From contig CM055095.1 in NCBI GenBank assembly GCA_029204225.1, positions 78,432,403 through 78,496,402 of the forward strand: DNA of 64,000 nucleotides. The letters run 5' to 3'. The notes beneath the pieces were generated by a model. That model made no database searches, was not told the origin of the DNA, and saw only the letters and a list, made by a program, of their open reading frames with translations. The stretch is from Diphasiastrum complanatum. Taxonomy: Eukaryota; Streptophyta; Lycopodiopsida; Lycopodiales; Lycopodiaceae. Below, one piece after another: positions 1 to 10,216 of this stretch (position 1 is the stretch's first letter; every line of letters starts with the position of its first letter). The translations under genes were made by a program, and so were the position numbers.

Positions 1-228
1 TACCAGCAGCTGCATAGATGCTTGATAGCAGCACATAAGGTGTAGCATTTTTTGGTTCCAACTTCACGACACGATCAAAAGCACGTCTTCCTATCTCCGC
101 ATGGCCATATTTTCTAGCAGCACCAAGCAAAGTCATCCAAACCACACTATCAAGCTGAATTAGCATTTTGTAGATAAAGAGCTCAGCGTCATCCAAGCAC
201 CCTGCACGCCCAGAAGATCAACCATCGA
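1..228 (-). pseudogene. PPR protein (PLS class), E-motif region, 5'-broken fragment
   Basis: Read on the minus strand, this stretch encodes the C-terminal part of a PLS-class pentatricopeptide-repeat protein. Such proteins bind organellar RNA and usually act in C-to-U editing or processing. The visible motifs, in order, are MVDLLGRAG, then DDAELFI, VVWMTLLGAARKYGHAEIG and NATPYVLLSSIYAAAG, which match the last L/S repeats and the E1/E2 motifs. One base is missing inside the LLGRAG codons near 212, so the frame breaks there. Any E+/DYW end would lie beyond position 1, outside the window. At about 228 the PPR similarity stops and copia integrase coding begins on the opposite strand. This is the only host-gene signal I can identify. 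Known of the family: function. Inferred: it is a truncated pseudogene or the cut edge of a gene disrupted by the neighbouring element. Confidence 0.8.
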
Positions 229-1140
229 AAGAAGCTCGACGAGAAGGTCGAATTAGGATACCTCGTCGGATATGACAAATTCGTCATACTACAAGGATTT
301 ACACGCCAGAAACAAATCTAGTGAAGACTGTCAAAGACGTCAAGTTCGATGAGACCAGAACAATGGTCGACAATGATTCTGCCAGCTATGAAGTCCTAGG
401 GAAGCAGTATTATGACCTGCCAACCATGACAGAGGGAGCAGAACCGGAATAGTCAGACGAAGATGTTCGAGCTCCACATCAGATGAGCGACGAATCAGAT
501 GAAGAAAGGTTCGCAAGCCTGCCCGCTGCTAGAACTCCTGTAAACCGAGATGATTCCGGATCCAGCCAAAGAGACAAAGGCAAGAGCATTGCAGTACCAG
601 AAGAATCTCCTAGGAGATCAACAAGAGAGCGAAGAGCGCCAGCAAGATTTGTGCCAGGCAGCTCGGCTTCTACATCGAAGAATTTTGTGGATTCAGTGGC
701 GAACCACAAACATTCGAGGAAGCCATCGACAGTAGAGAAGGACAAATGGATCCAGCTCTATTCTTAACTAAGTGGGTTTCCCACTAAAAATTGAACTGGT
801 ACTCTTAAAAAGTTTCTTATCGAATCCATGAAGAAGAATGAGGTATGGACACTGCAACCAGTGCCAGAGAAACGAAAAACAATGCAATGCAAATGGTTTA
901 CAAACTCAAGTATGGACCGAATGGAGATGTTTCGAGATACAAGGCTAGACTTGTAGCGAAGGGTTTTTCTCAGAAGTACGGCATCGACTACACTGAGACC
1001 TTCTCTCCAGTGGTGAAACATGCTTCCTTACGCCTACTATTTGCATATGCAGCATACGACCTCAAGATTCACATCGTTGATGAGAAAACAACATTCCTAC
1101 ATGGCGAATCAGACGAAGAGGTCTATTACGAAAATGTTCT
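229..1140 (+). pseudogene. Ty1/copia pol fragment: integrase tail, linker, start of reverse transcriptase
   Basis: The plus strand carries a degraded copia polyprotein. At 229-300 the integrase C-terminal signature KLDEKVELGYLVGYD is clear. A variable acidic/serine linker follows, open at 483-767, with the typical RRSTRERRAPARF box that precedes RT in copia elements. RT begins at about 805 (NEVWTLQPVPEKRKTMQCKW), loses one base near 894, and continues as YKLKYGPNGDVSRYKARLVAKG style sequence through TETFSPVVK to TTFLHGESDEEVYYE at about 1130. Stops and frameshifts interrupt every segment. The YVDD box, RNase H, gag and LTRs are absent here. The element is therefore a 0.9 kb internal fragment with no coding capacity; it abuts the PPR remnant on its left. 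Confidence 0.85.
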
Positions 1141-1480
1141 GATTACTCCTGTAAATCCCTTCACCTTGCACCCTAATTGCAAAACAATTCCTAGTCGAAA
1201 TGCCGGTCCTTACTCCTGAGACCTCCTTCAACATGCATCAAGGGTTCTAAACCTCGATGATCCGCTACTACAAAACACAGCAGTTGCTTCCTAGCAATCT
1301 GTGCAAGTCCATAGCTTCCTTGCATGTATACCAATTACTTTCCAAGATCAAACTTGATAGCCATTGTATAATCCTTTGACTATGCTCCAGATTTCTCTTA
1401 GAAATCTCTAACTAACCATAGCCAATAACATGCATCCTTGCATGCAATCCAAACTAGATTAATCTTTGTTGCAATACCAC
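1141..1480. other. No recognisable gene
   Basis: About 340 bp between the copia RT fragment and the LTR of the next element. It has stops in all frames and no motif I recognise on either strand. Confidence 0.5.
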
Positions 1481-1700
1481 CATTAAGCGGAGAAATGGCA
1501 CTAAAGTTTTCGATCGCTTTGGTGGTAGAGTAGTCCACTGTAGAAAGAAAGGGAGTAACAGGGGCGGATGGGGGTATGAGGATCGAAGATGTCTGGTGAA
1601 GGGTAGACAGTAGGAACGATGGGAAACACCGGAGATGGAGAGGGAGGAGGCCCGGGAGTGGTAGCGGCCACCTCCCGCGTAGCAGCAGGGCAACCCTGCT

Positions 1701-1719
1701 GGGGGGGGGGGGGGGGGGG
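1701..1719. repeat. Mononucleotide G tract, 19 bp
   Basis: An uninterrupted run of 19 G, ten bases upstream of an AG microsatellite. It reads as C on the sense strand of element K's LTR. Confidence 0.95.
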
Positions 1720-1725
1720 AGGAGG

Positions 1726-1728
<3 letters not shown>

Positions 1729-1762
<34 letters not shown>
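1729..1762. repeat. (AG)n microsatellite, about 34 bp
   Basis: A perfect AG repeat inside the element K LTR, followed by impure GAA-rich sequence to about 1825. Confidence 0.95.
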
Positions 1763-1766
<4 letters not shown>

Positions 1767-2186
1767 AGAAGGATCTCCATATACAAGAAGAAGAAAAAGA
1801 GGAAGAAGAAGAGGGAGAGGGTAAGGTGCCCTCAAGGAGAGAGAAAGTAGTAGCAATGCTTGAAAGGGAATGACTTACAAATGAACAAAGAGTACATATA
1901 AATAGGCCTTCCAAGGGCCTAGACTCTTCCAAACTCTAAGTTCTAGAACCTTCCAAGATCCACGACTAATTATAGGGCACCCCCAAAAGTCAAGATAGGG
2001 TCCCTTAACATAATTAGACTTTACTTGGACCCACGAATTACTACTAGACCAAAATTGGGTCCAACTCAACTAAAACTGACTTAACATGGTCTAAATAATA
2101 AACCTATCCCATGGTTACACAAGTCTCGACCTTTTGGGTCAAAGTAACCTATGGGAAACTGACATTATCATTTATTACTTCTAACA

Positions 2187-3770
2187 CCCTCCTTAAATGA
2201 AAAATGTAAAAAACATAACATGACATGAAGTATGAAAAATTGCAACAAAAATGCAAAGTGTTGTATGCTGCCCAAAACCCCATGTAGCCGAAAAAGAAAA
2301 GATGTAGCTTGATGTCCAAGCCTAATGCCGCCAAAAAAAACTTTAGCTTGAAGTAGTCGAAGTAGCCGAAATCTCAGCCCCAATCATGCCCAATGTAGAA
2401 GAGATGTAGAATACGAAGTGCGGTAGCATCAAGTCGAAGAGTGAAGACAAGCATGCTCCATCCAAAGTAGGTAACCAAAAAACCAGCCACAAGCCGAAAT
2501 ATGGATTTGCAATCCATCAATGGTTCCCACATGATTCCATAAGTCTTCTTACCACAAGAAACATAAAGAAGAGTATGATACTCTTTTACCATCACATCCT
2601 CCCAAATCTTACTATCAATGATCTGCTCACCAACGCTAGGTAAGACAACACCGTCATCATAAGAAGTAAGCATCAAAACATGAAAATCAGCATAAGGTAC
2701 TGATTTTGGTGAGGCATGTGTGTTTCCTCCAAGGTAAAAAGATGCTTTGCTTTCCCGCAACGACTCGGACAACCAACAAGAGGTTGTAGCAGGCTGTCCA
2801 ACAGCCACAAAATCACCAACACTTTGCTGTCCAAAGTGTTCCAAATGTGGACCTTGCTGTCCAAAAACCTTCCGCAGGCCGTTCCCAATGCATAATTGGA
2901 TGCTCACGATGTAACATAGGCTGAAAATGATCAATAAACCATGGCTGAATCTGGTGTCCACCATCTTCAAGAAAAAAACCAATAGCTTGCCACTTTGAAC
3001 ACCCAAAAAATCCAGCAACACGCCACTTTGAACCAATGTAAATTGACATGATTTTTTCCCCTCCTCCATTAGTACAAAATGGCTTCAAAGAATGCTTGAT
3101 TTCAGCCTTTTCCAAAACATTATCTTGAGAAGCTTGCTCATAAAGTTCTTCACTAATGCATCCATCATTTGCAACAAATGGCTCAAGAGAAGAAGACTAC
3201 CTTCAAAGAGGATGAAGTAGAGAGGAGAACGCATGATGATGAATCCTTTATTCGGTACATCTTTAAAAGTGTTTCCCAAGCACTTTTAGAGGTCTTGGAA
3301 AATCTCAAATGATATAAGATAGATCTTGTTACCGATAAAATCTTGATCATCACGTCGATGCAAAATCTCAGCTTGCAACTCCATGAAGAATAGTTGGTGC
3401 CATCCAACATATCTTCACCTGAACAAGTACGAATTGCTCCCAAATCTCTTGCCATAAGAACCAGCCAAGAAGATAAACTTTTTCAAACCCTAAATGTGCC
3501 CTAAAAGACACAAAAACCAGCAAGCATCAAATCTGACAAATCAGCACCGGAATGTGTCGAAACCACACACTAGATGGATGTAGGAACTCGCGCGGATCTT
3601 CACTTTGTAAAATCAGCAAGGGTGCTGATTTTTCAGCCAAATCAGAAGAATAGAAATTGCTTGTAGATGGGCGCCCTCCTGCAAAGGAGCAAATCTGAAA
3701 AATAGGGCAGCAGCGGACCAACTGAAGTAGGATAAACCTACACGGATGTGGGTGACCTAAAAGAAGCCCC
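2187..3770 (-). mobile_element. Copia-like element K, internally deleted, internal region
   Basis: The internal part runs on the minus strand from a leader at about 3770 to the purine tract at 2187-2198. It holds a gag start (3183-3455, separate entry) and then about 1 kb without recognisable protease, integrase or RT, although a 231-codon open frame lies at 2374-3069. That frame is tryptophan-, phenylalanine- and leucine-rich, with no known domain; I treat it as non-coding 3' sequence. The 5' LTR is missing: the leader stops where the LINE 3' end begins near 3775. Inference: an internally deleted or non-autonomous copia, interrupted at its 5' side by a LINE insertion. Confidence 0.5.
3183..3455 (-). 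pseudogene. Copia gag N-terminal fragment (UBN2/DUF4219-like), element K
   Basis: The minus-strand frame starts ATG at 3455 (MARDLGAIRTCSG). It contains LDGTNYSSWSCKLRFCID, the hallmark N-terminal segment of copia gag (LxGxNYxxW), and later TSKSAWETLLKMYRIKD, the W-rich helix that follows it in the UBN2 family. Copia gag packages the element RNA in cytoplasmic particles. The end of the frame drifts from the consensus after about residue 70, showing a frameshift, and no CCHC zinc knuckle is found downstream. Start choice: the ATG is preceded by a long leader without other ATG-initiated gag-like sequence. A decayed fragment of element K. Confidence 0.65.
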
Positions 3771-3774
3771 GAAG

Positions 3775-4440
3775 AAAATTATTACTTTTAACATGCCCAA
3801 GGGCACATAAGACAGAAGAAATAAGTACATATCTCGTAGGAACACTGTCCATGTCGGACAACATAAAAATTGCTAGTCTAAGTGGAAAAAACAATATAGA
3901 AATCTCTCTAGCTAGTTAAAGACACATCCAATATAGAATCATAAAAAGCATATCAGAGCTTACCCTCCAGCTCTGTAGAGGGTACAGGTGCAAGAGCTTA
4001 ACCTCCTGCTCTGCTGAGGAAAGTAAAAAGGAAGAATAAACTATCAGTCCCGAAAAAAACGTCTGAGGAGGTGGTGGCTGAGTACAATGGGCCTTCGCCC
4101 ACACCGGTATGATTACCTCATCATCTGATAGGTCATCGCGCTCACGCTTCTGAAAGAAGCTAGTGATAAGATGCTGGCCATAATCAGTAGTATCTTCCGA
4201 CTGTATCAAAGAGGCTCTCAACGTAAGCATCTCTCATAGTAAAAGGCCAACACATCTGGGATCTTGATACTCCAAAAGGTACTGAGGGTAACGGGGGTGT
4301 CCCGATATAAACAATGATATCGACCACGTATCTCATAGTATGTAAGGCATGTGAAGATAAAATGGAACTCATCCTCCATCTCGGGGCCCCATCCAAACCC
4401 GTGGTGTTTTGGAGTTTGGAATTGCAACGAAATAAATTCA
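3775..4440 (-). pseudogene. LINE (L1-type) 3' end, 5'-truncated copy
   Basis: The minus strand encodes the C-terminal zinc-knuckle-like region of a plant LINE ORF2: FHFIFTCLTYYEIRGRYHCL at about 4330-4380, then DTPVTLSTF and, in other frames, RDAYVESLFDTVGRYY and HLITSFFQKRERDDLSDDE. The plus-strand LINE at 5.5-7.7 kb has the same segment (HFIFQCLVYYQVFGRYYCLF, LQITSFFYRRR), so the two are relatives. The 3' UTR is also shared: the block cctcagcagagc followed by ggaggttaagctcttgca, and near the end tgtgccc then gggca. The copy is about 660 bp, consistent with the 5' truncation typical of LINE insertions. It is not functional: frameshifted, with no endonuclease or RT core. Confidence 0.7.
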
Positions 4441-5539
4441 TCCTCTAGTGCAAGAGACTTAATTGATTACATTTATGGGGCGACCTATTGTTGTTCACAG
4501 AGATAAGTGAGAGTCAAGAGCTTGTACCAGATTTTCTAGGTTTCATCTAGTATTCGACATACAGAGCAGAGACACATTCGGCCAGTGGTAGAGGTTCTAA
4601 TGGAGTAGCATGCCTTTATAGAGAGTACTTTAACGCCAATGTTTTTATAGCAGAGTCCAGAATGCTACTTTCCTCCTAAGATGTCTACTTTTGTCGAGGG
4701 TGATGATCCTTACACAGACTTATCCCCTAATATCATCTATTTCGACGATTTTATTGCTAGGATCCTCTCGCCAAAACAAAGCTTTGTGATGTTATTGATC
4801 AGCTTCGTATACATACTATTGAGGCCGATGATGTGGGTATTGCCACGATTTCTGCAAATGACTTTGGCCCGATCACTATTTGCGGAGAGCATCTTCTACT
4901 CCTAGGGGAAGCCCATGAGCTAGTCATTTAAAATGGCTTATCGGGTTGGCCTTTTTCTGGAGAATTTATGTGTCACCCACATAGTGGTGGCCATAGCATT
5001 GTGGTCACCCCATTTGTCCCTTTCATCTCAAACTTTCATATCTGTACCGCAACCCTCTTAGATCACTCACGCCTTTCATTCAATCTCAGCCATGTCACTC
5101 ATACCCCCACTCACCCTCCTCTTCTCCCTACCGATGCACGTCATTACACATTTGATCCCACCCTTTGTCCCTACTTGCCAGTGTTCTCTTAGTACCCTGC
5201 TTCACAACATTCCCATTGATGAATCTTGCTTCTCAATCCCAGCAACGCCGACCTAAACCAACCTCTGCCCGCCCAATCAACCAACCTTGGTATGATTATA
5301 GTTGTCACCATCATTATAATTTGGTTGCCCATGCACGACTTCATTCCCCTCACCTTCTCCATGAAGCCCGTCATCCCTGTCAACGTGTTCTTCATCCCAA
5401 AAAACTTACCTATGAAGGTAATGAGGTAGGAGGCTTATCAACATCCTCTTAAGTTCCTCCGCTAGTGCCTTTTGGCGCGAGTTCATTCCTCGATCCCCCC
5501 TTTTAAATTGAACTCCATTTTTGGACCGAGTATGCCACC
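4441..5539. other. No recognisable gene between two LINE fragments
   Basis: Short open frames exist on both strands, but none has a motif I recognise. The stretch before 5540 may be the decayed N-terminal part of the plus-strand LINE ORF2, because the sequence runs without a visible boundary into RT coding, but I cannot show it. Confidence 0.4.
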
Positions 5540-7008
5540 TGCTGCTTGTACACTATACCCACAGACACTCCTATTGTCATCTCACCTCGCCCCATCGAGT
5601 TTTCTTTCTTCACTTTTGACACGGTCCTAAACACCATTAAGAAGCTAAGAACGCATCGTGACTTGGAACTCCTCATTCATGTCGTCAGCATGCTTGCTCC
5701 TACCCTCACTAAGCTGTTTAATCAAGCGGTCTTCACTAGTTTCCCTCCTCCTTGTGCACTAATATCATCCATCTCATCCATAATAGTGGTGACCCTATGA
5801 AACCTGATAATTACTGCACCATCATGATTGGCAGTTTGCATACCTTTTGTACCAAATGGGGAGTGAGTGAATATTTCAAAGAACAAGGTGATGGTCTTCA
5901 ACCTCCAAAGCCTTTATGCAGTGTCAAGAGCTTCTCTTGATGGTCAGTTGTTGGAGGTGGTTTCATCGTACACTTATCTAGGAGTATTATTCGGCAGTCC
6001 TACTTTCAGTATGCAGCAGGCTGCCTTTGCACGACTTAGGGTCACAGCTCTCCGGTCCAACTAGAGAGGTTTTTTTTCAAGAGATATATTCGAGATGGCC
6101 CCAATAGGTGTCACCTCTTTGACACTCTAGTCACTCCTACCACTCTATATGCAGTTGAGTCCTAGCATATGGCCTTATTAACTGGTCCAGGATATCGTGA
6201 CTCCAAGTCATTATGCTATCTCAGATGATACGACCTAAGCCATCGATTCCACATCAAATCATTGTTGCAAAGTTTGTAGTTACTCTACTTTAGGTTGAGG
6301 CTCTATTTCGGCTTGTCATTTATATCCAAAGGGTTTTGGTTTTAACATATACTCATATCGTGCGTTCATCGTGTCAAGAAAGCTTCATGATTAGGGCTCC
6401 TGGTTCTCCTAGTATGCAAAGGCAACTCGCCTTTGAGTACTTTTGACATATCCTTTATTGCTCCTTCTGCAGGTACACGTCAATACATCAAACTCTCTAT
6501 CAAGCCTATTTTCAATATACTTGGCCTGGTCAGCTGGGTAACAAGACCCATTTCTTGGAGTGGGATTACTCGAGCTTTCCGATCTTAGCACGTTATCTTG
6601 ACTATGGGTTGTCTCATGGTCTGAGGTTCGTCTTGGATCAAATTCGTGTCCCTTCTCACCAATTGGCCATCAAGACAAGTCGCTTTCGTGGTATCCCATG
6701 TGAGGACAGGACATGCCAATAATAAGCATTTTATTTTTCAATGCTTGGTGTACTATCAAGTATTTGGGAGATATTACTGCCTTTTTCATGACATGCCTAC
6801 TACACTACATTTGCTCATAGCATATGAGGATTTGCACTTATGGTATGAGAAATGTTCTTACTGCAACGGGATCTATGTCAGACAGCTTAGCAGAGGCACT
6901 AGTTCTCAGCTCCAGATCACATCCTTCTTCTATAGGAGAAGACCTCGATGGGATCCAGAGTCTGATGATGATGATGATGACACACCTATTCATACAAATC
7001 ATAGATAG
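5540..7008 (+). pseudogene. LINE ORF2 remnant: part of RT and C-terminal domain
   Basis: The plus strand carries a frameshifted LINE reverse transcriptase. RT motifs are seen at about 5616-5740 (VLNTIKKLRTHRD, LTKLFNQAVFTSFPPP) and at 5765-5825 (HNSGDPMKPDNYCTIMIG, the block before the catalytic core). The text then jumps to FCTKWGV, NISKNKVMVFNLQS and SSYTYLGVLFGSPTFSM, which lie after the YADD box in the family; the catalytic core is therefore deleted near 5830. The C-terminal part follows: DTLVTPTTLYAVES, MIRPKPSIPHQIIV, VEALFRLVIYIQRVLVLTYT, then HFIFQCLVYYQVFGRYYCLF and an acidic D-rich tail ending at 7008. LINEs copy themselves by target-primed reverse transcription. This copy cannot: it lacks the endonuclease and the active site. 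Confidence 0.8.
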
Positions 7009-7725
7009 CGTATCACACAAAGCCATGTTACAATTTGAAGTTATTCGGCCTATCATGTGGAGAAACTTCTCATAAACATCCCCTTCCAAACAACATCATC
7101 CCAGATTTACCTCATGTCACTCTCATACCACATCCTTCCTCAACTCTAGCAGGACATGATGACAACGCTATACCTTTTTTAGTCATTATTTGTAGTATGA
7201 TAAGCTTATATTTCTGTGCATCGTACTCAATTTAGTTCAGTTCAATCTCTAGTGGTTAGATATTTCTATACGTTACGCTTATGTTTCGGAGACGTTTCAT
7301 ACACTCCCTATTACCACATACTTGACATGTTTTTTCTCATCTTATATGGCTTTTGGCATCGAAAAGACATTAATAAAGCTTTCTTTATTTCTCTCTCTCT
7401 TAGAGACAACTTAGAGCACTATTGAGGGCAAAGCAGAGTTTCTCCAGATCAGCCACTCAGTGACTCATTGTTTTTGGTGTTTCTTTAGATGTTTGCCTCA
7501 GCAGAGCGGGTGGTTAAGCTCTTGCCTTCGTACCTCAGCAGAGCGGGAGGTTAAGCTCTTGCATCTCCTTCTTGCATGATGTCAGATTGCTGTTTTATTC
7601 GTACTTAGAGGACTTTCGGTAGAGAGATAGTTTTTAAGAAATAAGTCCTCATATGGACATTGCTCCTACTTTGTATGTATTGTATTTTGTCTTTTGTGCC
7701 CACGGGCACTTGATAGACATTAATC

Positions 7726-7728
<3 letters not shown>
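7009..7728 (+). mobile_element. LINE 3' UTR
   Basis: Non-coding sequence after the ORF2 stop. It shares the cctcagcagagc / ggaggttaagctcttgca block and the terminal tgtgccc-gggca motif with the minus-strand LINE copy near 3.8-4.0 kb. The first block is partly duplicated (about 7497-7530 and 7535-7565). It ends at the TC microsatellite, which may represent the LINE tail. Confidence 0.6.

Positions 7729-7801
<73 letters not shown>
7729..7801. repeat. (TC)n microsatellite, about 73 bp
   Basis: A perfect TC repeat between the LINE 3' end and the gag-like frame J. In one frame it encodes serine-leucine on the plus strand and arginine-glutamate on the minus strand. Confidence 0.97.
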
Positions 7802-7802
<1 letters not shown>

Positions 7803-8146
7803 AGTTGTACCCTATCACGAAAGTCTCGAGCAAAGTGTGGCTTAGGAACTGGGGGACGTGGAAAGAAACCAAGAGGTGGGTTAGGTGGAATGAACGGTCC
7901 ACCACCAGGCTGACTAATAGAAGAAGATGAAAATCCAAATGGAGGGGGAGTCCCAAATGAAGGAAAGACATGAGCTTTTCCAGGACCATGAGGCTGTAAA
8001 GAATCAATATGTGACTGCATAGTAGCAAAGCCGGTCATAACTGTATCGAAGCGAAGAATGAGGCCAGAAAGGGTATCATCCATGTGCCGAAACTGATCGG
8101 ATAAGTTTTCCTTAACAGTTTCACTCAAGGTAGGTGAATGTGCCAT
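7802..8146 (-). pseudogene. Gag-like N-terminal fragment J (proline-rich), truncated
   Basis: Minus-strand open frame. I place the start at the ATG at 8146 (MAHSPTLSETVKENL) rather than at the more distal one at 8200, because the sequence upstream looks like retrotransposon leader. The first ~60 residues are amphipathic and probably helical (VKENLSDQFRHMDDTLSGLI, DTVMTGFATMQSHIDSL). They are followed by a glycine/proline/phenylalanine-rich segment (PFGFSSSSISQPGGGPFIPP) and a basic RDFRDR end. This architecture resembles the N-terminus of Ty3/gypsy gag, but there is no capsid domain or zinc knuckle. After about 115 codons the frame runs into the TC microsatellite as (Arg-Glu)n, so the real protein is cut off. 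The function is inferred from context only. Confidence 0.4.
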
Positions 8147-8830
8147 AATGATAGTGGAAGGAATAGACGAAAACTTGAGGGAGCGGACTCTTGTCGTCAC
8201 CCCAAATTAGTCTATTAAAACCAATATTATCACAACTAAGAAAGGGCAGCAATCAACAAATGGAAGAAAGTGAAAATGAAGGCTATAAAAATGCGCTGGA
8301 AATGTCAAATTGGAATATCAAACGGAGTAGGAATTCCGTGAAATGTGGTTAAGGATGAGCGCTGGAGAGCTTTTTGATAAACTGTGAAAGATGGCTGGAA
8401 ATGGATAAAATAATAGGCGAAAGTGACAAGTCGGAAGGGCTGGGGCAGCGATGAACAGGCTGCAGGATTTTGGCAATTTGGAACAGCAAACGATTACGGA
8501 ATTGGGTGATTTTTGGATAAGAGGCTAAAGAGAGAGAGAGAGAGAGCTGAAGATCCAAGCTGAAAATGGGTGCTGGGCAGCAGCTAGTAAGATCCACAAA
8601 TGTCCTGCAACATGATGGAAAAACCGCTGAAAATGGTGATGAAGTAGGGCACTGGACAGCCTCCAAACAATCAGCAAAATGGATAGCAAATCGGTAGAGA
8701 AATCCGTGGAAGATGGCAAGGTAGTAGGGCGCTGGGCAGTAGCTACCAAAATCCGCACATAGCCTGAAAAAAAATGAAATGTGGCTCCCCACCTCGCCCT
8801 ACCGCCACATCAACTGCGGCTACCTCTCTC
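8147..8830 (-). other. Leader of element J with degenerate tandem repeats
   Basis: Non-coding. Two to three diverged copies of a roughly 140 bp unit occur between about 8540 and 8765 (compare the segments around 8567-8660 and 8690-8765, both with a gctgggcag motif and a following ccaca or cgcaca). Short open frames here are not credible genes. Confidence 0.45.
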
Positions 8831-8940
8831 TCTCTCTCTCCTCCTATACCCTAAACCCAAGCACACACCCTAATCTCTCTCTCTCTCACACACACACAAA
8901 TCACAACACACACAAACACACACACTCTCTCTCTCACTCA

Positions 8941-9001
<61 letters not shown>
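8831..9001. repeat. CT/CA-rich simple-repeat tract with (TC)n core 8943-9001
   Basis: Interrupted CT and CA repeats followed by an uninterrupted TC run of nearly 60 bp. It lies upstream of a plus-strand primer-binding site, so it is probably part of an LTR. Confidence 0.9.
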
Positions 9002-9003
<2 letters not shown>

Positions 9004-9098
9004 CCGGGGTAGCACGGTCTGCTGCCCTGCGGCCTGCTTTCTGGTTTTTTTCGCTCCACAGTCAACCTTTTGGTGTTTACAAGAGTTGATCTTTCCAG

Positions 9099-9110
9099 TG
9101 GTATCAGAGC
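9099..9110 (+). other. Retrotransposon primer-binding site (initiator-Met tRNA type)
   Basis: The sequence TGGTATCAGAGC is complementary to the 3' end of plant initiator tRNA-Met, the usual primer for copia and many gypsy elements. It implies that an LTR ends just upstream (..gatctttcca) and that an internal region starts here. The matching LTR copy and the coding region were not identified. Confidence 0.65.
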
Positions 9111-10216
9111 TTGGACTTGCGTCGATCAGAAGGTTTTTTGTGCATTAATAGCCCGCACGTTTCGACGGGATGGCCTTTGGTGACATGGCAGACATGCGTG
9201 TCCGGGCCGGCCGCGGCCATTTCGCATCCGCGTCCGCCGGCGCCCGGACGCATCCAATTTTTTATTTATTTTTGAGCTGGACACATCCAGCGTCTGGGCG
9301 CAGATGCGTTCGGGTCCCAGGCGCTCGTCCGGGACCTGGACGCATTTAAAAAAAAAGAGAAACTGAAGATCAATCTTCGACACCTTCACCCTTGAGCCAT
9401 GGTGAATGAATACAAGAGAGGAGAGGATTTTGGTAACTACAAACTGGAATTTGGAAGTGGCGTAGGGCAAGTTTCTGTAGGCATATATAGACCCCATGAG
9501 CCTATGAATATTTCTTCCATTACTAAAATCAAAGGTAGTCACTGATACTCCTCTGCATGCATATAATTGTCAAACAACATGTACTACTCCACAAGTCACA
9601 ATTGAAGTGCTTGAACCCTCTCAAGGTTATTAATTACATTTATGGCATAGAATGGAAATCGAGGCGTAACTAATAAACTCAAACACTAGAGTGCCAAATA
9701 TCCACGTCAAGGATTATTTCAAATCCTCGGCTAGACATAGACATAACACTTGACTTTTGAGATTTTTTTTTCGGTACCTATATTAGCAACCTTTTTTTCG
9801 ATATATTTTTCTTTATAGCTTTTGGAGTGTTTTGAGGTAGAGAAGTTTTAGCAACCAACACTACATCTAGGGTTTTCACAATACTTTTAGGTCTTATTTT
9901 ACATATTGGGCCTAGAACCTATTTTAGGCTCTTCTAGAAGGGGCGCACATTGAATATGACCTAACTTGCTTAGCAACTCATGACCAACTAGTAAATATAG
10001 GAGTACTTTCATTCATTTGGTAGCTTATAGTTTGATTACTCTTGAGTTCTTTGTTGAAGACTCGTCACGCTTCCTTGTAATGGATAAGCTAATGGTTGTA
10101 TGTCATGTTCTTTTGGTATTCTTAGTTGGAGAACGCTAATTGCTTTATCTTCTATGGTCTCATCATTCTTATGCGGTGCCAAATTCATGATTTAGTCCAT
10201 AACAAACACCAGGACG
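9111..10216. other. Leader and AT-rich sequence; GC-rich, CpG-rich block at 9165-9350
   Basis: No gene is recognised. The first 240 bp form a conspicuously GC-rich block with many CpG and repeated gacgcat/gcgcccgg motifs. After 9350 the sequence is AT-rich and featureless, with stops in all frames. Confidence 0.45.

Larger units (their letters stand above)
1480..2186 (-). mobile_element. LTR (3') of copia-like element K; left end uncertain
   Basis: On the minus strand the sequence starts TGTTAGAAGTAATAAATG at 2186, immediately downstream of a purine tract (complement of 2187-2198), the usual arrangement of polypurine tract and 3' LTR. A TATA-like TATTTATATG lies near 1900. It is followed by a pyrimidine-rich leader on the element's sense strand, with the (CT)n and C-tract given separately. 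The inner (left) end is not fixed because no second LTR copy or primer site is visible; 1480 is an estimate. The open frames of 80-150 codons inside it are artefacts of the simple repeats. Confidence 0.55.

Noticed and set aside
1398-1932. Several long minus-strand frames rich in Leu/Ser/Pro, and a plus-strand Gly/Arg/Glu frame
   Set aside because: They are translations of the G tract and AG microsatellite inside an LTR; composition is pure simple repeat.
2374-3069. 231-codon minus-strand frame with WEDVMVKEY, resembling a copia RT entry box
   Set aside because: Only one short resemblance and nothing collinear before or after it; treated as non-coding part of element K.
7653-9012. Frames with (Ser-Leu)n or (Arg-Glu)n
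   Set aside because: Produced by TC/CT microsatellites that lack stops in two frames; not genes.
9126-9542. 138-codon minus-strand frame over the GC-rich block
   Set aside because: Lies opposite a retrotransposon leader, has no domain and basic low-complexity content from the GC-rich repeats.
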